A stretch of 36,594 nt of DNA. Origin: Desulfobacterales bacterium (GTDB lineage: Bacteria > Desulfobacterota > Desulfobacteria > Desulfobacterales > JANQIE01). The notes under the pieces were generated by a model. That model did not search any database. It had not been told where the DNA came from and saw nothing but the letters and a program-made list of their open reading frames with translations. The DNA lies in the NCBI GenBank assembly GCA_028282295.1, contig JANQIE010000127.1:1-36594 (forward strand), written 5' to 3'. Below, piece after piece: positions 24,392 to 31,824 of the stretch (the first letter of the stretch is position 1; each line of letters begins with the position of its first letter). The position numbers were made by a program, and so were the translations under genes.

Positions 24392-26239
24392 CTAAAAAAT
24401 GGCGTCAAAGCGACATTTTTCATAACAGGTCAGACATTCGACACACTTGTCTTTATCGATGACAGCGATCTCTTTTTTCTTCCAGGTGATCGCGTCGGCC
24501 GGACATGCTTTGAAGCAAAGACCGCACCGCTTGCACAGTTTTTGATCGACCTCGAATTTGAGCAAGGCGGCGCACCGCTTGGCCGGACAGCGTTTTTCCA
24601 GGATATGGGCGTCGTACTCGTCCTTGAAATAACGCAGGGTGGAAAGCACCGGGTTGGGCGCGGTCTGGCCGAGTCCGCAAAGGGCGGTCTCCTTGATGAT
24701 GGCCGAAAGGACTTCCAGTTGCTCGATATCACTCGGTTCGCCCTCACCGTCACAGATTTTGTCTAAAAGTTGGAGTAGTCGGCGCGTGCCTTCACGGCAC
24801 GGAGTGCATTTGCCGCAGGATTCATCCTGGATAAAATCCATGAAAAAGCGGGCCATGTCGACCATGCAGGTGTGCTCGTCCATGACGATAGCGCCGCCGG
24901 ATCCCATGATGGCGCCGACTTTGGCGATTTCCTCGTAGTCGACCGGGATATCCAGGTATTGATCCGGCACACACCCACCGGAAGGACCGCCCAACTGCAC
25001 CGCCTTGAATTTACGCTTTTTGGGGATGCCGCCGCCGATATCGTAAATCATGGTCCGCAGCGAGGTTCCCATGGGGACTTCCACCAGCCCGATGTTGTTG
25101 ACGTCACCGGAAAGTGCGAACACCTTGGTGCCCTTGCTGGTTTCGGTTCCCACAGCGGCGTACCAGGCACCGCCGTTGATCATGATCTGGGGCACATTGG
25201 CCAGTGTTTCCACATTGTTCAAGATGGTCGGTTTTTCCCATAAACCCTTCAAGGCGGGAAACGGCGGGCGCGGACGGGGCATGCCGCGTTTGCCTTCGAT
25301 GGAACGCATCAGCGCGGTCTCCTCACCGCACACAAAAGCGCCGGCGCCCTGGTAAATCTCGACATTGAAATCAAAACCCGAGCCGAGAATGTCTTCACCG
25401 ATCAGGCCCAGTTCCTTGGCCTGTTCAATGGCAATCCCCAAACGCTTGATCGCCAGCGGATATTCGGTGCGGGCATAAATATACCCCTGGCGGGCGTTGA
25501 TGGCCTTGGCCGCGATGATCATGCCTTCCAGCACGGCGTGGGGATCGGCCTCTAAAATACTGCGGTCCATGAACGCCCCCGGATCCCCCTCGTCGGCGTT
25601 ACACAGGACAAACTTCACATCACCGGAACTTTTACTGGCAAAATCCCATTTGACGCCGGCCGGGAACCCCGCCCCGCCGCGGCCCCGCAGCCCGGAAGCC
25701 TTCATCTCGCCGATGATCTGTTCCGGGCTCATGTCAAACAGCGCTTTAGCCGCCCCCTGATAACCGTCCCGGGCAATATAGTCCTCGATTTTCTCAGGAT
25801 CGATGATCCCCTTGTTGCGCAGAGCGCGCGGCATCTGATGCGCAAAGAACGACATGTCGTCCTGCACCGGCACCGTTTTTTTTGTCATCGGGTCCTTGTA
25901 AAATAGCCGCTTAAGCGGCTTGCCCTCAACCAGATGGCTCTTGACCAACTCCGGCATATCCTCGGCAGACATTTTCTGGTAGAAAATGCCCCCCGGTTGC
26001 ACAACCATCAGGGGCCCCAGGGCGCAGAAGCCGTTGCAGCCGGTTTCCACAACACGCACCGTGTCGGTCAGCCCGTAATCGACAATGGCTTTGTCCAGCG
26101 CGTCCTTGACCTTGAGGCTACCGGTGGCATGGCATCCGGTACCGCCGCACATCAGCAGCTTGAATCCGTCTTTCACAGCGTATTGCTCGGCCGCTTTTTC
26201 TCTTAATGCATTTAGATCCTGAACCGTAAGTTTCGACAT
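24392..26239 (-). CDS. NuoF/HydB-like NADH-binding subunit with extra ferredoxin domains
   Basis: The 615-residue product starts with a thioredoxin-like [2Fe-2S] domain (C31, C36, C68, C72). The NuoF core follows: NADH loop GLRGRGGAGFPAGVKW, FMN segment NADEGDPGAFMDR, GAGAFVCGEETALMRSIEG, and the [4Fe-4S] site ESCGKCTPCREGT. Two further [4Fe-4S] clusters lie at the C-terminus (CKRCGLCFKACP and CVECLTCYEKCR). This is the HydB/StnB layout of electron-bifurcating enzymes rather than complex I NuoF. It would oxidise or make NADH at FMN and pass electrons to ferredoxin and the GltD-like subunit. It is flanked by a DRTGG gene and the RnfB-GltD fusion. AAGGA precedes the ATG. Confidence 0.92.
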   Translation of the reverse strand: MSKLTVQDLNALREKAAEQYAVKDGFKLLMCGGTGCHATGSLKVKDALDKAIVDYGLTDTVRVVETGCNGFCALGPLMVVQPGGIFYQKMSAEDMPELVKSHLVEGKPLKRLFYKDPMTKKTVPVQDDMSFFAHQMPRALRNKGIIDPEKIEDYIARDGYQGAAKALFDMSPEQIIGEMKASGLRGRGGAGFPAGVKWDFASKSSGDVKFVLCNADEGDPGAFMDRSILEADPHAVLEGMIIAAKAINARQGYIYARTEYPLAIKRLGIAIEQAKELGLIGEDILGSGFDFNVEIYQGAGAFVCGEETALMRSIEGKRGMPRPRPPFPALKGLWEKPTILNNVETLANVPQIMINGGAWYAAVGTETSKGTKVFALSGDVNNIGLVEVPMGTSLRTMIYDIGGGIPKKRKFKAVQLGGPSGGCVPDQYLDIPVDYEEIAKVGAIMGSGGAIVMDEHTCMVDMARFFMDFIQDESCGKCTPCREGTRRLLQLLDKICDGEGEPSDIEQLEVLSAIIKETALCGLGQTAPNPVLSTLRYFKDEYDAHILEKRCPAKRCAALLKFEVDQKLCKRCGLCFKACPADAITWKKKEIAVIDKDKCVECLTCYEKCRFDAIF

Positions 26240-26258
26240 AAAAACAAATCCTTGAAGT

Positions 26259-26612
26259 CTACCAGGAGCCGTCCAGCCCCCGAAGTCCGTTCATGTATAG
26301 CCGTCCACAGGCCACAAACAATGAATAATCGGTCAGCAGCACCGGCATGTCAAAAGACGTCGCCAGGTCGACAATTGCCTGGCCGGGTTTTTTACCGCGA
26401 ACCATGACCGTGGCGGCCACGCCGGCCAGCTTGGCCGCACGCAGGGCTTCTTCCGTGTTGACGCCGGTCAGGAAAACCGCGTCTTTAGCCACCGCCGACA
26501 AAATATCGTCCATCAAATCGGCGGCACCGCCGCCGACAATATTTTGATCGAGTTTATCCTCACCACAAAGTACGGTCGCCTTTAAAATGGTCTTGATCTC
26601 GTATAATTTCAT
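26259..26612 (-). CDS. DRTGG domain protein
   Basis: The 117-residue product is a stand-alone DRTGG-type domain (KLYEIKTILKATVLCGEDKL, then GGGAADLMDDILS and TVMVRGKKPGQAIVDLA). Such domains accompany HydABC-type hydrogenase and phosphotransacetylase proteins; they are presumed regulatory. A start at 26612 fits the family, though GAGGAGG lies 12 bases away; the ATG at 26633 would give 124 residues. It lies 19 bases before the NuoF-like gene, so they are co-transcribed. Confidence 0.75.
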   Translation of the reverse strand: MKLYEIKTILKATVLCGEDKLDQNIVGGGAADLMDDILSAVAKDAVFLTGVNTEEALRAAKLAGVAATVMVRGKKPGQAIVDLATSFDMPVLLTDYSLFVACGRLYMNGLRGLDGSW

Positions 26613-26749
26613 AATCGGGTTGGACCTCCTCATCCAAGAAAATTAGATGCGCATCAGTCCGTTCAGGCACCGACAGCATTTTGTCATTTCGAGAATTTCA
26701 CAGGCGGTATGCGTTCACCCAGCAGGCCCGAAGTCCGTACACGGTGGGC

Positions 26750-26779
26750 AAAAAAAACCCTGATTCGTTCGAATCAGGG
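26750..26779 (-). terminator. Terminator or attenuator directly after NuoE-like gene
   Basis: The stem CCCTGATTCG/CGAATCAGGG is followed on the minus strand by eight T. It begins four bases past the NuoE-like stop and precedes the rest of the module, so it should reduce downstream transcription. Confidence 0.85.
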
Positions 26780-26783
26780 TATA

Positions 26784-27281
26784 TCAATCGTAATCTTTCA
26801 GAATTCCCAAAACATTGTCGGCCGAAACATCGCCATGGGTATCATCACCGATGACCATCACCGGCGCCAGGCCACAAGCGCCCAGGCAACGAACGCCCTC
26901 CAAGGAAAAACGGCGATCTTCCGTGGTACCGCCTTCTTTGAGATCATATTCATTACCGATCCGGCCGAGAATCTCCTTGACTCCTTTTACATAACAGGCG
27001 GTGCCGGTGCAAACTTTCACCGTATGCCGGCCTTTCGGCTCCATGGAAAACAGGGCATAAAAAGACGCAACCCCATAAACTTCGCTGCGTGCCAAATTCA
27101 TGCCGATGCCGATATAATCCATGACCTCAACCGGCAGATACCCCACGATGGTCTGACATTCCCGCAACACGGTGATGATGGACCCTGCAATGGAACGATT
27201 TGCTGCTATTACCTGATCAATTTGATCCCACATCTCACCGGTGATGTCGGCGTGCTGCGGACGATTTTGATTGTTGGACAT
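26784..27281 (-). CDS. NuoE/HydC-like [2Fe-2S] subunit
   Basis: The 165-residue product has an N-terminal helical part and a thioredoxin-like [2Fe-2S] domain. Ligands are in VKVCTGTACYVKG and CLGACGLAPV. The pattern LPVEVMDYIG...VYGVASFYALFS is that of NuoE. It should relay electrons within the NuoEF-type unit. I chose the ATG at 27281 (GGGAG eight bases upstream); a GTG three codons earlier overlaps that site. It is the first gene of the module, separated from the rest by a terminator. Confidence 0.9.
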   Translation of the reverse strand: MSNNQNRPQHADITGEMWDQIDQVIAANRSIAGSIITVLRECQTIVGYLPVEVMDYIGIGMNLARSEVYGVASFYALFSMEPKGRHTVKVCTGTACYVKGVKEILGRIGNEYDLKEGGTTEDRRFSLEGVRCLGACGLAPVMVIGDDTHGDVSADNVLGILKDYD

Positions 27282-27842
27282 CCAATTCACTCCCAGATGA
27301 TTTTTGTCGTTTATAAGGATTTTTAATCACCAGCGTAAAGCAAATCCGAACCATAGAAAAAAATATCATAAATGTCAATCACCACATCGCCCAAAAATAC
27401 GAACCGAACGCCCCGGTGCCGATTGCTTTGTATCGCGTGCAACTTGACTGCGACCGGGAGCTGGACTATAGGTTTGAAACTTGAAATTGTAAATTTGAAA
27501 TTTGAGGGCGGTATTCTGCCTTTTATGTATTAACCCGGCAACAAAATACCTTTAAAATTATGATTCCGGCGAGCGCCGGAATCAAGCGTCAATTCTGGAT
27601 GCCGGATCAAGTCCGGCATGACGACGGTTTGCATATTTAGTCCCCGGTTTAATATAGAATCGGCAGCTCTTAATAAAAATCGGCAATTCTTGTATCGCTC
27701 TCGCAAACGGCGGCAATCACGGATAGTTACGGCAGGACACATCGTCCCCGGCCAAATTGCCCCATTCCATTTTTTTCGAATTTCAAACTTCAAGTCTCAA
27801 GTTTCAAACATAATTCACTACAGCCCGTCACAGGAGGTTGCT
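27282..27842. other. Gene-free region upstream of purine nucleoside phosphorylase
   Basis: It contains GAAACTTGAAATTTG-type tracts at about 27472-27506 and, inverted, at about 27778-27808, which flank the 127-bp repeat DR1. Divergent promoters for the NuoE-like gene and the phosphorylase must lie here; none is convincing. The short ORFs across it are repeat translations. Confidence 0.55.
27529..27655. repeat. 127-bp direct repeat DR1
   Basis: It differs from DR2 (30021-30147) at about six of 127 positions by eye. It contains the palindromes ATTCCGGCGAGCGCCGGAAT and ATGCCGGATCAAGTCCGGCAT, both of the widespread CCGG type, and ends GGTTTAATAT. Confidence 0.9.
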
Positions 27843-28670
27843 TTGGAATTTGGCAGAGTCCAGGCCGGGGAAACGGCCGCCTATTTGAAACCCCGAATGA
27901 AAGACCGGCCCGCCATCGGTTTGGTGACCGGCACCGGCCTGGGCGACAGTGCCGAGGTCTTTGAGGTCGAAGACACAATCGACTACCAGGACATTCCTCA
28001 CTTTCCGGTTTCAACGGTTGAAAGCCACTACGGCCGCCTGTTGATCGGCCACAAAGGGCCGCACACGGTGATGGCGCTGCAAGGCCGCTTTCACCTGTAC
28101 GAAGGCTACACGCCCCAAGCGGTGACCTTTCCGGTTCGCGTCATGCAGGCCCTGGGGGTCCGCGGTTTAATCCTGTCCAATGCCGCCGGCGGTCTGAATC
28201 CCGCGTTTACGCCCGGCGAGATCATGGTCATCAAGGATCACATCAATCTGACCGGCGCCAACCCGCTCGTCGGCCCTAATGACGATGATTGGGGCCTGCG
28301 CTTTCCGGACATGAGCTTTGCCTACGATCCGCAACTGGCCGCCAGGACCACCGCCTTTGCCGCGGCTGAAGGCATCGCCGTTCAAAAAGGCATCTACGCC
28401 GGTCTGAAAGGCCCTTCGCTGGAAACACCGGCTGAAATCAGATACCTTAAAACCATCGGGGCTGATGCGGTCGGATTTTCGACAGTCATGGAAGTCATTG
28501 CCGCCGTGCATGCCGGGATCAAAGTGATCGGCTTATCGACCATCACCAATGTCCACACGCCGGACGATCCCGCTCCGGCCACCGTGGAAGAAATCCTGGC
28601 CGTGGCCCGCGAAGCCGCACCGCATCTGCAAACCCTGACCACCAAAATCATGGAGCAAATCGATGTCTGA
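27843..28670 (+). CDS. Purine nucleoside phosphorylase (trimeric type)
   Basis: The 275-residue product matches the usual length of trimeric PNP. It splits inosine or guanosine, and possibly methylthioinosine, with phosphate. Seen are GLVTGTGLG (phosphate loop), HYGRLLIG, NAAGGLNPAFTPGEIM, GPSLETPAEIRYLK and STVMEV. N236 in STITN is at the position that selects 6-oxopurines in PNPs, rather than the Asp of MTA phosphorylases. I chose a TTG start because AGGAGG sits five bases upstream and the family N-terminus begins here; the longer open frame runs through repeat DNA. Its stop overlaps the deaminase gene by eight bases, so deamination and phosphorolysis are coupled. Confidence 0.88.
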   Translation: MEFGRVQAGETAAYLKPRMKDRPAIGLVTGTGLGDSAEVFEVEDTIDYQDIPHFPVSTVESHYGRLLIGHKGPHTVMALQGRFHLYEGYTPQAVTFPVRVMQALGVRGLILSNAAGGLNPAFTPGEIMVIKDHINLTGANPLVGPNDDDWGLRFPDMSFAYDPQLAARTTAFAAAEGIAVQKGIYAGLKGPSLETPAEIRYLKTIGADAVGFSTVMEVIAAVHAGIKVIGLSTITNVHTPDDPAPATVEEILAVAREAAPHLQTLTTKIMEQIDV

Positions 28671-29973
28671 AACACAAGTCGATCTGATCATCGACAACGG
28701 AATCGTGCTGACAATGAATCCCAACCAGGGCCAAATCACGGCGGGCGCCGTGGCCGTCAAAAACGACCGCATCACCGCTGTCGGCCCGGCGGCTGATTTA
28801 AAAGGGTTCACGGCGTCCAAACGGATCGATGCCCGCGGCGGTATCATCATGCCGGGGTTGATCAACACCCATACCCACGCGGCCATGACATTGTTTCGCG
28901 GCCTGGCCGACGATCTACCCCTGATGACCTGGCTCAACGAGCATATCTTCCCGGCGGAAGCCAAGCTCGACGACGACACGGTTTACTGGGGCGCCCTGTT
29001 GGGCTGTGCGGAAATGATCCGGTCGGGGACCACCTGTTTTTGCGACATGTACCTTTTCGAACAAGCCGTGGCCCGGGCCGCCAAAAACGCCGGGATGCGG
29101 GCGGTGGTGGGTGAAGTGCTGTTCGATTTTCCATCGCCGAATTACGGCCCCATCGAGAAAGGCTTTGAATATACCGAGAACCTGATCGCCCGATGGCAAG
29201 ACGACGATTTGATCGTACCGGCCGTGGAGCCGCACTCGCCCTACCTGTGTGCGCCGCAACTGCTCGAAAAAGCGGCCGGAATCGCCATGGACCGTAAAAT
29301 CCCGCTGGTGATCCATGTGTCTGAAACCAAAACCGAGGTTCAACAAATCCGGGAAAAATACAGCCGCACACCAATGGGGCACCTGGCGCACCTGGGCATC
29401 TTGTCACCACGTTTGGTGGCCTGCCACTGCGTGGTGCTGAGCGATGACGACATGGCCCTGATGGCGCAACACGACGTCAAGGTTGCCCACAATCCGGAAA
29501 GCAACATGAAGCTGGCCTCGGGCATCGCCCCGGTGCCGCAGTTGACAAAACAGGGCATCTGTGTCGGCCTGGGCACCGACGGCTGCGCCAGCAACAACAA
29601 CCTGGACCTGTTCGCCGAAATGGATACGGCCGCCAAACTGCATAAAGTCAACACCCTCGACCCCACGGTGGCCGACGCCGCCTCGGTGCTGAAAATGAGC
29701 ACCATCGACGCTGCCCGCGCCCTGGGTCTGGATCATCTTACCGGCTCGCTGGAAACCGGTAAAAAAGCGGACATCATCGTCATCGACACACACAAGCCGC
29801 ATCTGACACCCATGTACAACCCGGTGTCGCATCTGGTCTACGCGGTCAACGGCAGCGATGTTGCCGCCACAATCATCAACGGTCAAGTGGTCATGGAAGA
29901 CGGCCGGTTGTCGACATTGAATCAGAATGAGATCTTTGCCAAAATCCGGGAGATCACCGCGAAAATCCGATAG
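28663..29973 (+). CDS. mtaD: Amidohydrolase, 5-methylthioadenosine/S-adenosylhomocysteine deaminase type (1)
   Basis: The 436-residue product is of the TrzN/MtaD family. Metal ligands are in NTHTH (H70/H72), EPHSPYLC, IHVSET, ACHCVV and LGTDGCASNN. FRGLADDLPLMTWLNEHIFP is the family block. The enzyme removes the 6-amino group of MTA or SAH to give methylthioinosine or S-inosylhomocysteine. The upstream PNP could then cleave methylthioinosine. SAM-radical and methyltransferase by-products would be recycled this way. Other adenosine-like substrates are possible. A paralog of identical length follows at 30283. Confidence 0.87.
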   Translation: MSETQVDLIIDNGIVLTMNPNQGQITAGAVAVKNDRITAVGPAADLKGFTASKRIDARGGIIMPGLINTHTHAAMTLFRGLADDLPLMTWLNEHIFPAEAKLDDDTVYWGALLGCAEMIRSGTTCFCDMYLFEQAVARAAKNAGMRAVVGEVLFDFPSPNYGPIEKGFEYTENLIARWQDDDLIVPAVEPHSPYLCAPQLLEKAAGIAMDRKIPLVIHVSETKTEVQQIREKYSRTPMGHLAHLGILSPRLVACHCVVLSDDDMALMAQHDVKVAHNPESNMKLASGIAPVPQLTKQGICVGLGTDGCASNNNLDLFAEMDTAAKLHKVNTLDPTVADAASVLKMSTIDAARALGLDHLTGSLETGKKADIIVIDTHKPHLTPMYNPVSHLVYAVNGSDVAATIINGQVVMEDGRLSTLNQNEIFAKIREITAKIR

Positions 29974-30020
29974 GACGAAACGCAATCGTACCTACCAAGA
30001 TAAAGGCGTACTATCATTTT

Positions 30021-30147
30021 ATTAACCCGGCAATAAAATACCTTTAAAATTGTGATTCCGGCGAGCGCCGGCATCAAGCGTCAATCCTGGATGCCGGATC
30101 AAGTCCGGCATGACGAAGGTTTGCATATTTAGTCGCCGGTTTAATAT
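30021..30147. repeat. 127-bp direct repeat DR2
   Basis: A near-identical copy of DR1. The pair encloses the phosphorylase and first deaminase genes in direct orientation. Confidence 0.9.
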
Positions 30148-30148
30148 G

Positions 30149-30266
30149 CTGGATTCCGGGGCCTGCCCCGGACCCGATCCGGGGTTCGCTGGAATGACGC
30201 AGGAACGTAGCCCGTCACCCCGGCGAAAGCCGGGGTCCAGAATCTAAACGACGAAATACCTTTTAA
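30149..30266. repeat. CCCCGG-type palindromic repeat family B, copy B6
   Basis: GGATTCCGGGGCCTGCCCCGG, GATCCGGGGTTCGCTGGAAT and GTCACCCCGGCGAAAGCCGG follow one another, ending in a CTAAACGACGAAATACC tail like B1-B3. Confidence 0.8.
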
Positions 30267-30282
30267 ATAAAGGGGAACCCAA

Positions 30283-31593
30283 ATGACGTACGACCTGTTA
30301 ATCCATGGCGGTACCATCGTCACCGTGGACAAAGACCAACGCGTGATCGCAAACGGCCTTGTCGGCGTAAAAGACGGCCGGCTGGCATGCGTGCGACCGC
30401 ACCTTGCGTCGGCGCCGCTGCCGGATGCGGCAGAAACCATCGACGCGCGCGGGGGCCTGATATTGCCGGGCCTGGTCAATACTCACACCCATCTGCCAAT
30501 GACCCTGTTTCGGGGGCTGGCCGACGACCTGCCGTTGATGACCTGGCTGAACGAACATATTTTCCCGGCCGAAGGGGCCCACATCAATCCGGAAACGGTC
30601 AAACTCGGCGCGCAACTGGCCTGTGCCGAAATGCTGTTGTCCGGCACCACCTGTGTGTGCGACGGCTATTTTCACGAGGACGACATCGCCGCAGCCGTGG
30701 CTGAAACCGGCATGCGGGCCGTGTTGGCCCAGGGCGTGATCGACTTTCCGGCGCCGGGCGTGCCTGACCCGGCCCAAAACGTCGCCACGGCCCGTGACTT
30801 CACAGCCCGTTGGCGCGATCGCCATCCCCTGATCACGCCCTCCATCTTTTGTCATTCCCCCTACACCTGCTCAGCCGCGACCTTGGAAAAAGCCAAACAA
30901 ACGGCACGAGACGCCGGTGTGCTGTTTCAGATCCACGCAGCAGAAACCGAATTTGAAAAAAACCAGACCCTGAAAGAACACGGCGCCACCCCGATCGGCT
31001 ACCTGCACCGGCTCGGCCTGCTGGATGAAGCCACCTTGCTGGTGCACGCAGTCTGGCTGACTGAACAGGACATTGACCTCATCGCCGCCGCCAAGTCACC
31101 GGTTTCCCACAATCCCCAAAGCAACATGAAACTCGGCGCCGGCATCGCGCCGGTGCCCGCCTTGCTCCAAGCCGGAATCACCGTCAGCCTCGGCACCGAC
31201 GGCTGCGCCAGCAACAACAATCTGGACCTGTTCGAAGAGATGGACATGGCCGCCAAGTTGCACAAAATCGCCACCGAAGACCCCACGGTCCTTGATGCCG
31301 AGACCACCCTGGGTCTGGCAACCCGCAACGGCGCGCGGGCGCTGGGTTTGCACCAAACCACCGGTTCGCTGGCCGAAGGCAAAGCGGCTGATCTGATCAT
31401 CGTTTCCACCCGGCCGGCCCATATGCGTCCGCTGTATCATCCGGCGTCTCACTTGGTGTACACGGCCAACGGCGCGGACGTCAGCGATGTGGTAGTGGCC
31501 GGCAAGGTCGTGGTTCGCAACCGGGAACTGCTGACCCTGGACCTGGAAAGCCTGCTGCAACGCGCTACGGCCATGGGCAAAACCATTGCCTGA
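30283..31593 (+). CDS. Amidohydrolase, MTA/SAH deaminase type (2), paralog
   Basis: The 436-residue product has the same layout as its neighbour: NTHTH (H68/H70), FCHSPYTC, IHAAETEFE, LVHAVWL and LGTDGCASNN. Blocks such as FRGLADDLPLMTWLNEHIFP and GTDGCASNNNLDLF are identical, but the middle part differs (GYFHEDDIAAAV against MYLFEQAVARAA). This suggests an old tandem duplication with changed substrate preference. It may deaminate MTA, SAH, adenosine or 5'-deoxyadenosine, the last being made by radical SAM enzymes. The start has GGGGAA upstream. Confidence 0.85.
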   Translation: MTYDLLIHGGTIVTVDKDQRVIANGLVGVKDGRLACVRPHLASAPLPDAAETIDARGGLILPGLVNTHTHLPMTLFRGLADDLPLMTWLNEHIFPAEGAHINPETVKLGAQLACAEMLLSGTTCVCDGYFHEDDIAAAVAETGMRAVLAQGVIDFPAPGVPDPAQNVATARDFTARWRDRHPLITPSIFCHSPYTCSAATLEKAKQTARDAGVLFQIHAAETEFEKNQTLKEHGATPIGYLHRLGLLDEATLLVHAVWLTEQDIDLIAAAKSPVSHNPQSNMKLGAGIAPVPALLQAGITVSLGTDGCASNNNLDLFEEMDMAAKLHKIATEDPTVLDAETTLGLATRNGARALGLHQTTGSLAEGKAADLIIVSTRPAHMRPLYHPASHLVYTANGADVSDVVVAGKVVVRNRELLTLDLESLLQRATAMGKTIA

Positions 31594-31603
31594 TGCCGCT
31601 GCC

Positions 31604-31757
31604 TTGCTTGTGTCCATCCGAAAATGATAAATTTTGGTTCCCGGCAAGGCCCGAGTAATTTAGAACCGCCGGCATAGCGCGCTATTCCGAGAATTCTAAA
31701 ATTGCGCGGACGCCGCCGGGGATCAAAAGATGCCATTTCCGGATGGACACTTGCTTG
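31604..31757. repeat. Palindromic repeat family A, copy A4
   Basis: The ends CTTGTGTCCATCCG and CGGATGGACACTTG pair. The apical stem is GCATAGCGCGCTATTC and the inner arms are AATTTAGAA/TTCTAAAATT. It lies between the second deaminase and adenine deaminase. Confidence 0.85.
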
Positions 31758-31824
31758 CGGACCGTGCCGTACACATAGTAAGAAAAACAAACGTACGCCC
31801 ATTCAAAAAATGACAGGAGGGTTG

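Larger units (their letters stand above)
29974..30282. other. Repeat-filled gap between the two deaminase genes
   Basis: It holds direct repeat DR2 and CCCCGG repeat B6, with no gene. The ribosome binding site of the second deaminase (AAAGGGGAACCC) is at its end. Confidence 0.7.

Noticed and set aside
27530-27793. Minus-strand ORF of 87 codons containing MPDLIRHPE-like peptide
   Set aside because: It is a translation of the palindromic repeat DR1; this peptide is a well-known artefact of such repeats.
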